Shown: positions 20,558-30,573, counted from the first letter of the stretch. The stretch: 64,000 nucleotides of DNA from Burkholderia lata (GCF_902499335.1 NZ_CABVQK010000001.1:124001-188000), one strand, 5' to 3'. Program-made: numbers and translations. The notes: generated by a model not told the origin, from the sequence alone.

Positions 20558-20671
20558 GCTCGAATCCGGCATCGGCGGCTCGCCTGATCGGTCGCACGAT
20601 CATGCTCGATCTTCCGCGATCGCCCGGAGTCGCCGGTGCGCCGCTCAGCGAACCGCACGGCGCCCAATCGT

Positions 20672-20884
20672 TCAGTACAGCTTCTTCGGCAGCGTTTGGC
20701 TGCGGATACGCTTGTAGTGACGCTTCACCGCAGCAGCCTTCTTTCGCTTGCGCTCCGCGGTCGGCTTCTCGAAAAACTCTCGCGCACGAAGCTCGGTCAA
20801 CAGACCGTTCTTCTCGATCGTGCGCTTGAAGCGACGCATTGCAACTTCGAACGGCTCGTTCTCTTTAACGCGAATGATCGTCAT
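20672..20884 (-). CDS. rpsU: 30S ribosomal protein S21
   Basis: The 70-residue basic protein begins [21 protein letters not shown] and ends [17 protein letters not shown], a full match to bacterial S21. S21 joins the platform of the small subunit and aids initiation. It is the first gene of the rpsU-yqeY-dnaG-rpoD block and is followed by a strong terminator. Confidence 0.97.
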   Translation of the reverse strand: MTIIRVKENEPFEVAMRRFKRTIEKNGLLTELRAREFFEKPTAERKRKKAAAVKRHYKRIRSQTLPKKLY

Positions 20885-20923
20885 GATCCGACACGAATAA
20901 AGGATTGCAGGGAAAGACTACCG

Positions 20924-20929
20924 AGTATA
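20924..20929 (-). promoter_or_regulatory. Probable -10 box of the rpsU promoter
   Basis: TATACT on the minus strand lies about 40 bases upstream of the rpsU ATG. No good -35 is seen 16-18 bases further up. Confidence 0.5.
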
Positions 20930-20991
20930 GCAGAGCGATTGCCTAAAGGCACGGGGACTGGTCCCGTCAAAACGGCGCCGGCCCGGCCCCG

Positions 20992-22212
20992 TCAGGCGCC
21001 GCGCGCATACTCCGCCGCGGCCTGCCCGGCCGCCGTGCCGGACGCCCACGCCCACTGGAAGTTGTAGCCGCCAAGCCAGCCCGTCACGTCCACCGCCTCG
21101 CCGACGAAGAACAGCCCCGGCACGCGCGTGCTCATCATCGTCGCCGACGACAGGTCGCGTGTATCGACCCCACCCTTCGTCACTTCGGCCTTCTTGTAGC
21201 CCTCGGTACCGTTCGGCGTCAGCGTCCAGCCGGACAGCGCATCGCCGACCTGGCGCAGCGTCTTGTCGGGCAGATCCGCGAGCCGCGCGTCGGCCGCGAC
21301 GCGATGCGTGTCGAGCCACGCATGCGCGAGGCGCGACGGCACCCAGTCCGCGAGCAGCGAACCGATCTGGCGCTTCGACGTGCGCTTCGCGTCGAGCAGG
21401 TCGGACACCGCGTCGCGCTGCGGCAACAGGTCGACGCGAATCGGGTCGCCGGGCTGCCAGTAGCTCGAGATCTGCAGAATTCCGGGCCCGGACAGGCCGC
21501 GATGGGTCAGCAGCAGGTCCTCGACGAATTCGCCGCCGCGCTTCTTGTCGCCGGTCGATACGCGCACCTCGAGCGATACGCCGGACAATGCCGCGAACGG
21601 CTCCCAGTCCTGCTGCGCGAACGTCAACGGCACGAGCGCGGGTCGCGTGTCGATGAGCTTGTGGCCGAACTGCTTGGCGAGCCGGTAGCCGAAGTCGGTC
21701 GCGCCGATCTTCGGGATCGACAGGCCGCCGGTCGCGATGACCAGTGCGCGCGCACCGATCGTCCCCGCCTGCTGCGTGTCGAGCATGAAACCGTCGGCCG
21801 GCGCGTGGCGCACCGCGTCGACGACGACGGGCCGGCGCCACGCGACGCCGCCCGCATCGCACTCGTGCTTCAGCACGTCGATGATCGTGTCGCTGCCGTG
21901 GTCGCAAAAGAGCTGGCCCTTGTGCTTTTCGTGCCAGCTCACGTGATGGCGCTTGAGCAGCGCAAGGAAGTCGCGCGGCGTATAGCGCGCCAGCGCCGAG
22001 CGCGCGAAATGCGGATTCGACGAAAGGTAGTTGTCGGGTCCGGCGTACAGGTTCGTGAAGTTGCAGCGGCCGCCGCCCGAGATGCGGATCTTCTCGGCGA
22101 GCCGCGGCGCGTGATCGATCAGCACGACGCGGCGGCCGAGCTGCCCGGCAACCGCGGCGCTCATCATCCCGGCGGCGCCCGCGCCGATCACGGCGATGTC
22201 ATAAGTTTCCAT
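20992..22212 (-). CDS. BaiN/HI0933-family NAD(P)/FAD-dependent oxidoreductase
   Basis: The 406-residue flavoprotein starts METYDIAVIGAGAAGMMSAAVAGQLGRRVVLIDH (FAD-binding GxGxxG) followed by RISGGGRCNFTN, a hallmark of the HI0933/YhiN family. A second nucleotide motif (ATGGLSIPKIGATDFGY) and the C-terminal PGLFFVGEAVDVTGWLGGYNFQWAWASGTAAGQAAA complete the fold. Family members include BaiN of bile acid bacteria, but the substrate of most proteobacterial copies is unknown. It ends about 60 bases from the rpsU promoter region and is read in the same direction. Confidence 0.9.
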   Translation of the reverse strand: METYDIAVIGAGAAGMMSAAVAGQLGRRVVLIDHAPRLAEKIRISGGGRCNFTNLYAGPDNYLSSNPHFARSALARYTPRDFLALLKRHHVSWHEKHKGQLFCDHGSDTIIDVLKHECDAGGVAWRRPVVVDAVRHAPADGFMLDTQQAGTIGARALVIATGGLSIPKIGATDFGYRLAKQFGHKLIDTRPALVPLTFAQQDWEPFAALSGVSLEVRVSTGDKKRGGEFVEDLLLTHRGLSGPGILQISSYWQPGDPIRVDLLPQRDAVSDLLDAKRTSKRQIGSLLADWVPSRLAHAWLDTHRVAADARLADLPDKTLRQVGDALSGWTLTPNGTEGYKKAEVTKGGVDTRDLSSATMMSTRVPGLFFVGEAVDVTGWLGGYNFQWAWASGTAAGQAAAEYARGA

Positions 22213-22579
22213 GGCGCGGTTTGTTCAGGAACTTTGCAAGGGTCAGGAAAACCATTCAGGCATATCAAGCGCCGTGAGAAACGCGGCGAATGAGCACCCT
22301 GAGGAGAGGCGAATGATACATGCGGCGACGGAGAACTCAACGCCGGCATGGTGACGCAGCCTCGAATCGCAGGTGTTCCTGCACACAATCGCGAGTCGAC
22401 AAACTTCATCGCCGCTGGTCGACCAGAGAACCTGAATGCGGCCGATCCTCGTCATCGGAGACACATCATTCGCTACGCGAATGAGGCTTGTACGGATAAT
22501 CGATTTCCAGAAATTCGAATGCAATGCGATGCTCTATCACAACAACAGACGTTGTTATTAATCGCAAAGGATTCCGAAT
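22213..22579. other. Divergent intergenic region, no gene seen
   Basis: These 367 bases separate the flavoprotein from the next gene. A small inverted repeat AACAAC-N4-GTTGTT (22541-22556) lies just before the Shine-Dalgarno AAGGA of the gene at 22580. No coding frame is supported. Confidence 0.4.
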
Positions 22580-23377
22580 ATGAAGCCGAAAACCAAAGAC
22601 ATTCTATTGGCCTCTGCTGCGGTTGCCGCCTCGATCGGCGCCTCCGCGAATGCAATGGCAAGCGATGTGGTCTCTCTCAAATTCAGTGATGGGCGACCCG
22701 ATATTGTCGGTGTTGAGAAGGTCAATGTCGCACTGAAAGACATCGGTGTGCATGTCATGACGATCGATGCTCCGAAGTCTGCTCATTCGATTCTCGCCGC
22801 ATCGTATGAGCGCGCACTCAGCGAACGAGAAAAACAAGATTTGATTCACGAGTTCAAGCTGACTACGCCGGAACTGCTCGAGCAAGTCAGGCTTGCCTCT
22901 CGTACGCCGGCTGTCGCCGGAGGGGGTGTCATGACCGAAGAAACAGGCACGGGCCCCTACCCCAAGGTGTACGACATGAAGGCGCTCGATAACGCGACGC
23001 ACAAAGCGGTTCTGGAAAAGTATGGGCGCATGCACGTCAACTCGGCGGACGACGGGACTGACATCGACGAGGTGATGACGGTCGTCTCGGGCGGTCCGTT
23101 CCGCTGGGCGTTCACGTTAAAGGATGGCTCGATTGCTCGCTTTCAAGTCGAGAAAGTGAACCTGGGCGAAAAAGCCGTGCGAGTCAGCTATCACGGGCTT
23201 GGCATGCACGCCGGCATCATGGATGCCAGGCAAGGCCTGATCGTGGCCTACGGTCATGGCCCGAAAGCATTCACCATGCGATACCAGGCTGATGTCCCGC
23301 ACGCGAACCTTCTGGGAACGAATCCGTGGGTCGACTTCAGTCGCGACATGCCGGCCGTTCTCGACAAGGTTCAATAA
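22580..23377 (+). CDS. Exported protein of unknown function
   Basis: The 265-residue protein has a signal peptide (MKPKTKDILLASAAVAASIG, with likely cleavage after ANAMA). The mature part is mixed alpha/beta with no domain I can name. A C-terminal half containing FRWAFTLKDGSIARFQVEKVNLGEKAVRVSYHGLGMHAGIMDA looks like beta-strands. AAGGA precedes the ATG at proper spacing. A VOC-family gene follows 77 bases later on the same strand with a hairpin between. Base composition is a little lower in GC than the neighbours, which hints at acquisition. No function is proposed. Confidence 0.7.
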   Translation: MKPKTKDILLASAAVAASIGASANAMASDVVSLKFSDGRPDIVGVEKVNVALKDIGVHVMTIDAPKSAHSILAASYERALSEREKQDLIHEFKLTTPELLEQVRLASRTPAVAGGGVMTEETGTGPYPKVYDMKALDNATHKAVLEKYGRMHVNSADDGTDIDEVMTVVSGGPFRWAFTLKDGSIARFQVEKVNLGEKAVRVSYHGLGMHAGIMDARQGLIVAYGHGPKAFTMRYQADVPHANLLGTNPWVDFSRDMPAVLDKVQ

Positions 23378-23409
23378 TCTTCCAACCAATTGATCTGCCA
23401 TTCGCAGCC

Positions 23410-23438
23410 GGGCTTGGGCAATGTGAATGCCCAAGCCC
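23410..23438 (+). other. Perfect 11-bp stem-loop before the VOC-family gene
   Basis: GGGCTTGGGCA at 23410-23420 pairs with 23428-23438 around a seven-base loop. There is no T-run. It ends 16 bases before the next start codon and may modulate translation or protect a processed end. Confidence 0.5.
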
Positions 23439-23454
23439 TCAACGAGATGAAACG

Positions 23455-23886
23455 ATGACGCCATTTGAAATCAAGCACCTGGACCACGTGGTACTGAGGG
23501 TCCAGGACATGAAGCGTAGCGTGCACTTTTATACGGAAGTGCTCGGGTGCCAAATCAGGAAACGCCGCGACGATCTCGGCATGATTCATCTTGGCGCCGG
23601 CACCTCAATGATCGATCTGGTCGATGTTCATGGCCCACTGGGCCTGCAAGCCGGCGGTCCGGCCGACCCTGCACATCGGAACGTGGATCACTTCTGTTTG
23701 CGCATTGCTCCGTTCAACGAGGCCGACATTTTGAGTTTTCTGCACTCGGCCGGCGTCCCGGCAGAAGAGGCTGTCATCCGGTACGGTGCAGAGGGTGAGG
23801 GCCCGTCCATCTACTGCTTCGACCCGGACGGAAATCGGGTTGAACTCAAGGGGCCGAGCAATTTGGCGCAATCACTGAGCCACTGA
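23455..23886 (+). CDS. VOC-superfamily (glyoxalase/bleomycin resistance) protein
   Basis: The 143-residue product starts at the ATG at 23455. It has the two beta-alpha-beta-beta-beta modules of the vicinal-oxygen-chelate fold. The first begins IKHLDHVVLRVQDMKRSVHFYTEVLGCQIRKRR and the second HRNVDHFCLRIAPFNEADILSFLHSAGVPAEE, ending IYCFDPDGNRVELKGPS. Likely metal ligands are His in LDHVV and NVDHF and Glu in NRVELKGP. Lyases, dioxygenases and antibiotic-binding proteins share this fold, so the substrate is open. The last 15 bases overlap the end of the convergent LysR gene. Confidence 0.85.
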   Translation: MTPFEIKHLDHVVLRVQDMKRSVHFYTEVLGCQIRKRRDDLGMIHLGAGTSMIDLVDVHGPLGLQAGGPADPAHRNVDHFCLRIAPFNEADILSFLHSAGVPAEEAVIRYGAEGEGPSIYCFDPDGNRVELKGPSNLAQSLSH

Positions 23887-24804
23887 AGGGCCGCCGGTGT
23901 TCATCATCTGCCCTGCTTCAACGAAACATCTTCGTAGCCATCTCAATGCCGGACCCTGGTCCTTTCTGACATGCCATGCCTGCTGATAGGCAATCTCGGG
24001 GAGGACCAGCGGCGGGTCAAAGCAACGCAGTGCTGGATATTGCTCGATCCCGATCAAAGCCCGTTTTGCGATCGTGAGGATCAAATCGGTTCCTTCGAGC
24101 ATCTGAACAGCGGCAGTCCAGTGCGGGAGCGCCAAAGCAATGTGCCTGCGCAGCCCCTTCGCGCTGAGCGTCTTCTCGATCTCATCATTGGCATCGGGCC
24201 GCAGCGCGAGCATCACGTGCGGTCGTGCGAGCCAATCCTCGAACGACAACTGGCCATCGGCCGGCAACGCGGATGCATCGGCCACACATACGAAGTGGTC
24301 CGGGAACAGGTCCTCCACAAGAATTTCCTCTGGCGGATTCGGAAAAATTCCCAATGCGAGGTCCAACTCGCCATCGGACAACTGCGCATGCATCGCTTCG
24401 CGGCTCGCCTGGCTGATCGCCAGCTCGATGCCAGGCGCTTCCGTTCTCACACGGCGAACAACCGAGGGGAAGATGGTTTTGGCTGCGTAGTCGGACAGCG
24501 ACAAGCGCAGCCTGGCGCGGGCTGTCGCGGGCACAAAATCGGCCTCACCGAGAAGACCGTTCAAGCTGAGTAGCGCCGCTTCCAGGGGCCGAATCAGGGC
24601 TTGTGCCCTGGCCGTCAACGCCATGTAGCCATCCCGTCGGATCAAGAGCTGATCGTTGAACCGTTCGCGCAACTGAGCGAGGGAATGGCTGACGGCGGGC
24701 TGACTTTTGTGCAGGCGCACTGCGGCCCGCGTCACGTGACGCTCCGTCAGCAGGGCATGCAAGGTCAGTAGCAGGTTGAGGTCGATTCGGCGGAGCTCAT
24801 CCAT
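23872..24804 (-). CDS. LysR-family transcriptional regulator
   Basis: The 310-residue protein has an N-terminal winged helix (LNLLLTLHALLTERHVTRAAVRLHKSQPAVSHSLAQLRERFNDQLLIR, about residues 8-60) and a periplasmic-binding-like effector domain (about 95-300). The subgroup with RRIDLNLLL resembles NodD/NahR/LinR-type regulators, which often control aromatic catabolism. It is convergent with the VOC gene rather than divergent from a target. Its regulon is not evident. Confidence 0.9.
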   Translation of the reverse strand: MDELRRIDLNLLLTLHALLTERHVTRAAVRLHKSQPAVSHSLAQLRERFNDQLLIRRDGYMALTARAQALIRPLEAALLSLNGLLGEADFVPATARARLRLSLSDYAAKTIFPSVVRRVRTEAPGIELAISQASREAMHAQLSDGELDLALGIFPNPPEEILVEDLFPDHFVCVADASALPADGQLSFEDWLARPHVMLALRPDANDEIEKTLSAKGLRRHIALALPHWTAAVQMLEGTDLILTIAKRALIGIEQYPALRCFDPPLVLPEIAYQQAWHVRKDQGPALRWLRRCFVEAGQMMNTGGPSVAQ

Positions 24805-25315
24805 AGACGGATCCAGTAGTGCGATGGTTTAGCAGGCTCCAGTCACGCGGCGCAGTGCTTGGCACACCGCAGCGGACACGGGCGGCGGACGAGCCATGCG
24901 CGACACCAGTCGGCAGAATTCATGCTGCAGCCACGCAGCCATCCAGTTTGTCACCCATGATCGAGGCGATCGTGACCGGGGCTACCAGCGCCAGCGCTCG
25001 CCCGCCATACCGCCGATGCATCGCACTCGGATGTGCAACGGTATTGTCCGGCGCTCGACGCGATCGCGACCAGCAGGTCGTCGACGCGCCGATCCAGAGT
25101 GTCGCCGCTCTCAAGGGGCAACGATATGACCAGCCCCAGTCACAATGTACGAAGCCCTGACTGGTCAGAAAGGTTCCAGAAGCGTTGTACCCGCCCGGCA
25201 TCGGACGCAGTACCGCCCGCCCGCCCCCCAGCGGTCGCTGCTACCTGCCTGCTATAATTTCCGGTTATCGTTGACATTCCGGCACGCCCTTTTGGCGGCG
25301 CGCCCCGCCCTCACC
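24805..25315. other. Intergenic region between LysR gene and tsaD, possible gene remnant
   Basis: These 511 bases hold the tsaD promoter at the right end. The middle (about 24920-25140) has a minus-strand frame with some protein-like composition (RYGGRALALVAPVTIASIMGDK), but it is short and has no recognisable domain or start signal. It may be a decayed gene end and is not annotated as coding. Confidence 0.35.
25253..25258 (+). promoter_or_regulatory. Consensus -10 box of the tsaD promoter
   Basis: TATAAT lies 57 bases upstream of the tsaD ATG. No good -35 is visible at 17 bases (the region is C-rich). Confidence 0.5.
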
Positions 25316-26356
25316 ATGCTCGTTCTCGGCATCGAAAGCTCCTGTGACGAAACCGGCCTCGCGCTCTACGACACGCAGCGCGGCCTGCTCGCGCACGCGC
25401 TCCACTCGCAGATCGCGATGCACCGCGAATACGGCGGCGTCGTGCCCGAGCTCGCGTCGCGCGACCACATCCGCCGCGCGCTGCCGCTGCTCGAGGAAGT
25501 GATGGCGCAAAGCGGCACGCGCCGCGACGACATCGACGCGATCGCGTTCACCCAGGGCCCCGGCCTCGCCGGCGCGCTGCTGGTCGGCGCGAGCATCGCC
25601 AATGCGCTCGCGCTCGCCTGGAACAAGCCGACCGTCGGCATCCACCACCTCGAAGGCCACCTGCTGTCGCCGCTGCTCGTCGACGAGCCGCCGCCGTTCC
25701 CGTTCGTCGCGCTGCTGGTGTCCGGCGGCCACACGCAACTGATGCGCGTGACCGACGTCGGCGTGTACGAAACGCTCGGCGAAACGCTCGACGACGCGGC
25801 CGGCGAAGCGTTCGACAAGACGGCCAAGCTGATCGGCCTCGGCTACCCGGGCGGCCCGGAAGTATCGAAGCTCGCAGAAACCGGCACGCCGGGTGCGGTC
25901 GTGCTGCCGCGTCCGATGCTGCATTCGGGCGATCTCGACTTCAGCTTCAGCGGCCTGAAGACGGCCGTGCTCACGCAGATGAAGAAGTTCGAAGCGGCGA
26001 AGCTAGAAGGTGAAGCGCTCGAACGCGCGAAGGCCGACCTCGCGCGCGGCTTCGTCGATGCGGCCGTCGACGTGCTCGTCGCCAAGTCGCTCGCCGCGCT
26101 GAAGAAGACGAAGCTCAAGCGCCTCGTGGTCGCGGGCGGTGTCGGCGCGAACCGCCAGTTGCGCGCCGCGCTGTCGGCCGCTGCGACCAAGCGCGGCTTC
26201 GACGTGCACTACCCCGATCTCGCGCTCTGCACCGACAACGGCGCGATGATCGCGCTCGCGGGCGCGTTGCGGCTCGGCCGCTGGCCCGAGCAGGCGAATG
26301 CCGACTACGCATTCACGGTGAAGCCGCGCTGGGATCTCGCGTCGCTCACACGCTGA
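25316..26356 (+). CDS. tsaD: tRNA N6-adenosine threonylcarbamoyltransferase
   Basis: The 346-residue protein has the start [19 protein letters not shown], the normal N-terminus of TsaD (Gcp/Kae1 family). The metal site HHLEGH (His111, His115) is present, as are VSGGHTQLM and [10 protein letters not shown] of the ASKHA fold. It transfers the threonylcarbamoyl group to A37 of ANN-decoding tRNAs together with TsaB and TsaE. The frame is open upstream, but the ATG at 25316 is the family start. It is a stand-alone gene with a consensus -10 upstream and a terminator downstream. Confidence 0.96.
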   Translation: MLVLGIESSCDETGLALYDTQRGLLAHALHSQIAMHREYGGVVPELASRDHIRRALPLLEEVMAQSGTRRDDIDAIAFTQGPGLAGALLVGASIANALALAWNKPTVGIHHLEGHLLSPLLVDEPPPFPFVALLVSGGHTQLMRVTDVGVYETLGETLDDAAGEAFDKTAKLIGLGYPGGPEVSKLAETGTPGAVVLPRPMLHSGDLDFSFSGLKTAVLTQMKKFEAAKLEGEALERAKADLARGFVDAAVDVLVAKSLAALKKTKLKRLVVAGGVGANRQLRAALSAAATKRGFDVHYPDLALCTDNGAMIALAGALRLGRWPEQANADYAFTVKPRWDLASLTR

Positions 26357-26394
26357 GCCGCGCGGTGCGACGCAACGTCGCACCATCAAACAAA

Positions 26395-26422
26395 AAGGTC
26401 GCTCATACGAGCGGCCTTTTTT
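26395..26422. terminator. Bidirectional terminator between tsaD and folE2
   Basis: A 10-bp stem with one G-U pair (26395-26404 with 26409-26418) has a four-base loop, with T residues to 26422 on the plus strand and a T-run on the minus strand. It lies between two convergent genes and should end both transcripts. Confidence 0.9.
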
Positions 26423-26448
26423 CATCGGCGCGACAAAACGCCGCGGCG

Positions 26449-27258
26449 TTATGCAGCCTGCCGTTTGTCGCGTTCGATCAGCGCATACGCGCTGTGATTG
26501 TGGATCGACTCGAAGTTCTCGGCTTCGAGCACGTACGCGACCACGCGTTCGTCCGCGTCGAGACGCTGCGCGACGTCGCGCACGAGATCCTCGACGAACT
26601 TCGGGTTCTCGTACGCACGTTCGGTGACGAACTTCTCGTCCGGACGCTTCAGCAGGCCCCACAGCTCGCACGACGCCTCTTCTTCCGCGATGCGGATCAG
26701 CGCCTCGACCGGCAGGTCGGCCGCGAGCTCCGCGTCGATCGTCACGTGCGAGCGCTGGTTGTGCGCGCCGTACTGCGAAATCTTCTTCGAGCACGGGCAC
26801 AGGCTCGTCACGGGCACGAGCACCTTCAGGAACAGGCGCGTGTCGCCGTTGCGGCTTTCGCCCGCGAGCGTCACTTCATAGTCGAGCAGGCTCTGCACAC
26901 CCGACACCGGCGCCGTCTTGTTCACGAAGTACGGGAACGTGACTTCGATGCGGCCAGCCTCGGCTTCCAGCTTCTCGAGCATCGACGCGAGCATCGCGCG
27001 AAAACGCTCGACCGTCAGCGGCGCACGATTCTCTTCGAGCAGCGCGACGAAGCGCGACATGTGCGTGCCCTTCTGGTCGGCCGGCAGGCGGACATCGAGG
27101 TTCCAGACACCGACGGTCGGCTGCACGTCGCCACTTTCGGTACACACCGTCAACGGATGCCGGACCGCCTTCACGCCCACGCGCTGAATCGGAATCTGGC
27201 GGGTATCCACCGTGCTCTGCACGTCGGGCATCACGAAGGCGGGATTCATCTGGTTCAT
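26449..27258 (-). CDS. folE2: GTP cyclohydrolase I type B (FolE2)
   Basis: From the ATG at 27258 (AAGGA nine bases upstream) the product is 269 residues. Family signatures are MPDVQ near the start, [12 protein letters not shown], and the metal and active-site segment [25 protein letters not shown] with the conserved Cys. It makes 7,8-dihydroneopterin triphosphate from GTP, the first step of folate (and queuosine) synthesis. It differs from FolE1 in metal use. It is the last gene after dxs on this strand, separated by 154 bases and a hairpin, so probably expressed on its own. Confidence 0.95.
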   Translation of the reverse strand: MNQMNPAFVMPDVQSTVDTRQIPIQRVGVKAVRHPLTVCTESGDVQPTVGVWNLDVRLPADQKGTHMSRFVALLEENRAPLTVERFRAMLASMLEKLEAEAGRIEVTFPYFVNKTAPVSGVQSLLDYEVTLAGESRNGDTRLFLKVLVPVTSLCPCSKKISQYGAHNQRSHVTIDAELAADLPVEALIRIAEEEASCELWGLLKRPDEKFVTERAYENPKFVEDLVRDVAQRLDADERVVAYVLEAENFESIHNHSAYALIERDKRQAA

Positions 27259-27326
27259 CTTGTTCAATCCTTGTAAGCCGCGCGTTCGACGACGCGCACG
27301 CCGCGTCATGCGGCAGCCGGAAAAGC

Positions 27327-27350
27327 AACATGGGCCCGCAGGCCCATGTT
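27327..27350 (-). terminator. Probable terminator after dxs
   Basis: A 10-bp perfect stem (27327-27336 with 27341-27350) and a CGCA loop lie 62 bases beyond the dxs stop. The minus strand continues GCTTTTCC, a short T-run. Confidence 0.6.
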
Positions 27351-27412
27351 TTCCGCATCAATGAAGACCGGTTGCGCCAGTCGCACCGACACCGCCCACA
27401 GGCGGTGCCAGC

Positions 27413-29317
27413 TTATGCGACGCGCTTCGCCTGACCGGCGACGTCGGCCGCCGGATTCAGAAAGCGTTCGCGAATCGATTTCGCGATACCCGCGCCGTCG
27501 AGGCCGCATTGCGACAGCAGCTTCGCGGGGTCGCCGTGATCGATGAACAGGTCAGGGAGGCCCAATTGTAGTACGGGTCGGATAACCCCACTCTCCATCA
27601 GGGCTTCCACGCAGGCCGAGCCCGCGCCGCCCATCACGCAACCTTCCTCGATCATGACGAGGTAGTCGTGCGTCTCGGCGAGTTCACGCACGAGCGCCGC
27701 GTCGACCGGCTTCACGAAGCGCATGTTCGCGACGGTTGCATCGAGTTCCTCGGCTGCGGCGAGCGACGGTGCGACCATCGTGCCGAACGCGAGGATCGCG
27801 ACGCGCTTGCCTTCCGGCTGCGACGTGCGGCGACGGACTTCACCCTTGCCGAGCGGGATCTCGGTGAATTCCTTCACCGTCGCCACGCCCGTGCCCGCGC
27901 CACGCGGATAGCGCACCGCGGTCGGGTTCGGCTGCTGCAGCGCCGTGTGCAGCATCTGGCGGCATTCGTTCTCGTCGGACGCAGCCATGATCGTCATGTT
28001 CGGGATGCAGCGCATGAACGCGAGATCGTACGCGCCCGCGTGCGTCGCGCCGTCCGCGCCGACGAGGCCCGCGCGGTCGATCGCGAACACGACCGACAGG
28101 TTCTGCAGCGCGACGTCGTGGATCAGCTGGTCGTAAGCACGCTGCAGGAACGTCGAGTAGATCGCGACGACCGGCTTGAGGCCTTCGGTTGCCATGCCGC
28201 CCGCGAACGTCACCGCGTGCTGCTCGGCAATGCCGACGTCGTAGTAACGATCCTTGAAGCGCTTCTCGAACTCGACCATGCCCGAGCCTTCGCGCATCGC
28301 GGGCGTGATGCCGACCACGCGTGAATCGCGCTCGGCTTCGTCGCACAGCCACTCGCCGAACACCTGCGTGTACGTCTTCTTCGCGGGCGTGGTCGACGGC
28401 TTGATGCCTTCGGCCGGGTTGAACTTGCCGGGGCCGTGGTAGAGCACGGGATCGGCTTCGGCGAGCTTGTAGCCCTGGCCTTTCTTCGTCACCACGTGCA
28501 GGAACTGCGGACCGCGCAGTTCGCGGATGTTCTGCAGCGTCGGGATCAGCGAATCGAGATCGTGACCGTCGATCGGGCCGATGTAGTTGAAGCCGAACTC
28601 TTCGAACAGCGTGGCCGGAACGACCATGCCCTTCGCGTGCTCCTCGAGCTTGCGCGCGAGTTCGAGCACCGGCGGCGCAACGCTCAGCACGCGCTCGACG
28701 CCCGCGCGCGCAGCCGCATAGAAGCGGCCCGACATCAGGCGGGCGAGATGGCGATTCAGCGCGCCGACCGGCGGCGAGATCGACATGTCGTTGTCGTTCA
28801 GGATCACGAGCACTTTCGCATCTTCCGACACGCCCGCGTTGTTCATCGCCTCGAACGCCATGCCGGCCGTCATCGCGCCGTCGCCGATCACGGCGATCGA
28901 GAAGCGATCGTCGCCATTCAGCTGGCTGCCGATCGCCATGCCGAGCGCGGCCGAGATCGACGTGCTCGAGTGTGCGGTGCCGAACGTGTCGTATTCGGAT
29001 TCGCTGCGACGCGGGAAGCCCGAAATGCCGTCCTGCTGGCGCAGCGAATGCATCTGGTCGCGGCGGCCCGTCAGGATCTTGTGCGGGTAGGTCTGGTGGC
29101 CCACGTCCCAGACGATGCGATCGTTCGGCGTGTTGAACACGTAGTGCAACGCGATCGTCAGCTCGACCGTCCCGAGGTTGGACGACAAATGGCCGCCCGT
29201 CTTCGACACGCTGTCGAGCACGAACGCGCGCAGTTCATCCGCGAGCGGTTGGAGTTGGCGACGATCGAGGCGGCGCAAATCCGCCGGGTCGTCGATGGTT
29301 TTCAGCAAGTCGTACAT
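27413..29317 (-). CDS. dxs: 1-deoxy-D-xylulose-5-phosphate synthase
   Basis: The 634-residue protein begins [30 protein letters not shown] at the ATG at 29317. Thiamine diphosphate motifs are visible: the [16 protein letters not shown] segment with downstream [10 protein letters not shown], and the transketolase pyrimidine domain with [16 protein letters not shown]. It condenses pyruvate and glyceraldehyde-3-phosphate, the first step of the MEP isoprenoid pathway. It lies downstream of xseB and ispA on the same strand, the classic proteobacterial order, so precursor and prenyl chain synthesis are likely co-transcribed. Confidence 0.97.
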   Translation of the reverse strand: MYDLLKTIDDPADLRRLDRRQLQPLADELRAFVLDSVSKTGGHLSSNLGTVELTIALHYVFNTPNDRIVWDVGHQTYPHKILTGRRDQMHSLRQQDGISGFPRRSESEYDTFGTAHSSTSISAALGMAIGSQLNGDDRFSIAVIGDGAMTAGMAFEAMNNAGVSEDAKVLVILNDNDMSISPPVGALNRHLARLMSGRFYAAARAGVERVLSVAPPVLELARKLEEHAKGMVVPATLFEEFGFNYIGPIDGHDLDSLIPTLQNIRELRGPQFLHVVTKKGQGYKLAEADPVLYHGPGKFNPAEGIKPSTTPAKKTYTQVFGEWLCDEAERDSRVVGITPAMREGSGMVEFEKRFKDRYYDVGIAEQHAVTFAGGMATEGLKPVVAIYSTFLQRAYDQLIHDVALQNLSVVFAIDRAGLVGADGATHAGAYDLAFMRCIPNMTIMAASDENECRQMLHTALQQPNPTAVRYPRGAGTGVATVKEFTEIPLGKGEVRRRTSQPEGKRVAILAFGTMVAPSLAAAEELDATVANMRFVKPVDAALVRELAETHDYLVMIEEGCVMGGAGSACVEALMESGVIRPVLQLGLPDLFIDHGDPAKLLSQCGLDGAGIAKSIRERFLNPAADVAGQAKRVA

Positions 29318-29398
29318 CGTCGTTCCATTGTAGGAAATCAAACGCGCCCGCATTCTGTTGCACGCACCGTAGCATGTGCGCGGCGGCGGGCTTTCGCG

Positions 29399-30283
29399 TC
29401 AGCTGACCCGGTTCACTACCAGGTCGGCAAGTTCGGCGAGACGCTGTGCGCGTGCGCCGAACGGTTTCAGCGCGTCGTGCGCTTCGGCGCGCAGTTGCGC
29501 TGCGAGCTCGCGCGACGCCTCGAGGCCGAGGATCGATACATAGGTCGGCTTGTCGTTCGCCGCGTCCTTGCCGGCCGTCTTGCCGAGCGTCGCCGAATCG
29601 GTCGTGACGTCGAGAATATCGTCGACGACCTGGAAGGCCAGGCCGACGGCCCCCGCGTACACATCGAGCGCAGCCATCGTTTCCGCGGACGGCGTTTCGC
29701 CGGCCAGCGCGCCCATCCGCACGGCCGCGCGCAGCAGTGCGCCCGTCTTCATCCGGTGCATCGTCTCGAGCTGCTCGCGCGTCAGCTTGAGGCCGACGCT
29801 CGCCAGGTCGATCGCCTGCCCGCCGGCCATGCCGATCGAGCCGCTTGCCAGCGCCAGTTCGCGCACGAGCGCGGCCTGCTGCACCGGCGACAGCGCGGCG
29901 GCATCGGTCAGCGCAATGAACGCCTGCGACTGCAGCGCGTCGCCGACGAGCAGTGCCGTCGGCTCGTCGTACTGCACGTGCACGGTCGGCTTGCCGCGAC
30001 GCAGCGCGTCGTCGTCCATGCACGGCATGTCGTCGTGCACGAGCGAGTAGACGTGGATCATCTCCAGTGCTGCTGCCGCCGCATTGCGCGCCGCTTCCGT
30101 CGCGCCGGTCAGTTCGCCTGCTGCATGGCACAGCAGCGGGCGAACGCGTTTGCCACCGCCGAGGACCGCATAACGCATCGCCTCGTGGAGTTTTTCCGGC
30201 ACCGCGGTTTCAGCGGGCAAATAGTGGCCGAGTGCGTCCTCGACACGGTCAAGCACGGACCGCATCCATTGTTCGAATGTCAT
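29399..30283 (-). CDS. ispA: Polyprenyl (farnesyl) diphosphate synthase
   Basis: The 294-residue protein carries both aspartate-rich motifs of trans-prenyltransferases, DDMPCMDDD in VHDDMPCMDDDALRRGKPTVH and DDILD in FQVVDDILDVT. It also has GGGKRVRPLL near the N-terminus. It joins isopentenyl and dimethylallyl diphosphate to geranyl and then farnesyl diphosphate. Its ATG overlaps the xseB stop codon by four bases (ATGA), indicating translational coupling. dxs follows about 80 bases later. Confidence 0.94.
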   Translation of the reverse strand: MTFEQWMRSVLDRVEDALGHYLPAETAVPEKLHEAMRYAVLGGGKRVRPLLCHAAGELTGATEAARNAAAAALEMIHVYSLVHDDMPCMDDDALRRGKPTVHVQYDEPTALLVGDALQSQAFIALTDAAALSPVQQAALVRELALASGSIGMAGGQAIDLASVGLKLTREQLETMHRMKTGALLRAAVRMGALAGETPSAETMAALDVYAGAVGLAFQVVDDILDVTTDSATLGKTAGKDAANDKPTYVSILGLEASRELAAQLRAEAHDALKPFGARAQRLAELADLVVNRVS

Positions 30284-30573
30284 AGATCGTCGTCTTCGCC
30301 GTCCGTGGCGGCCGTTCCGGACGAAAGCGGCTTCAGCGTCGCGCCGTCGAGCACGCGAACCTGTTGCTCCACTTTCTCGAGCTGCTGTTGGCAAAACGCA
30401 ACGAGGGTCGCACCGCGGCGATACGCCGTCAGTGAATCCTCGAGGCTCAACGCGCCGCCTTCCATCCGGGCAACCAGCGTCTCGAGTTCCGCGAGCGCCA
30501 TCTCGTAATTGTCCGGCAACGGTTCGGTGCCATTGCCGGGCGGCGTGGCGCCTGGGGATGCGGTTTTCGCCAT
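30280..30573 (-). CDS. xseB: Exodeoxyribonuclease VII small subunit
   Basis: The 97-residue acidic protein contains NYEMALAELETLVARMEGGALSLEDSLTAYRRGATLVAFCQQQLEKVEQQVRVL, the helical hairpin of XseB. The ATG at 30573 is preferred over an in-frame TTG five codons upstream. With XseA (not in view) it forms the single-strand-specific exonuclease. It heads the xseB-ispA-dxs block and overlaps ispA by four bases. Confidence 0.94.
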   Translation of the reverse strand: MAKTASPGATPPGNGTEPLPDNYEMALAELETLVARMEGGALSLEDSLTAYRRGATLVAFCQQQLEKVEQQVRVLDGATLKPLSSGTAATDGEDDDL

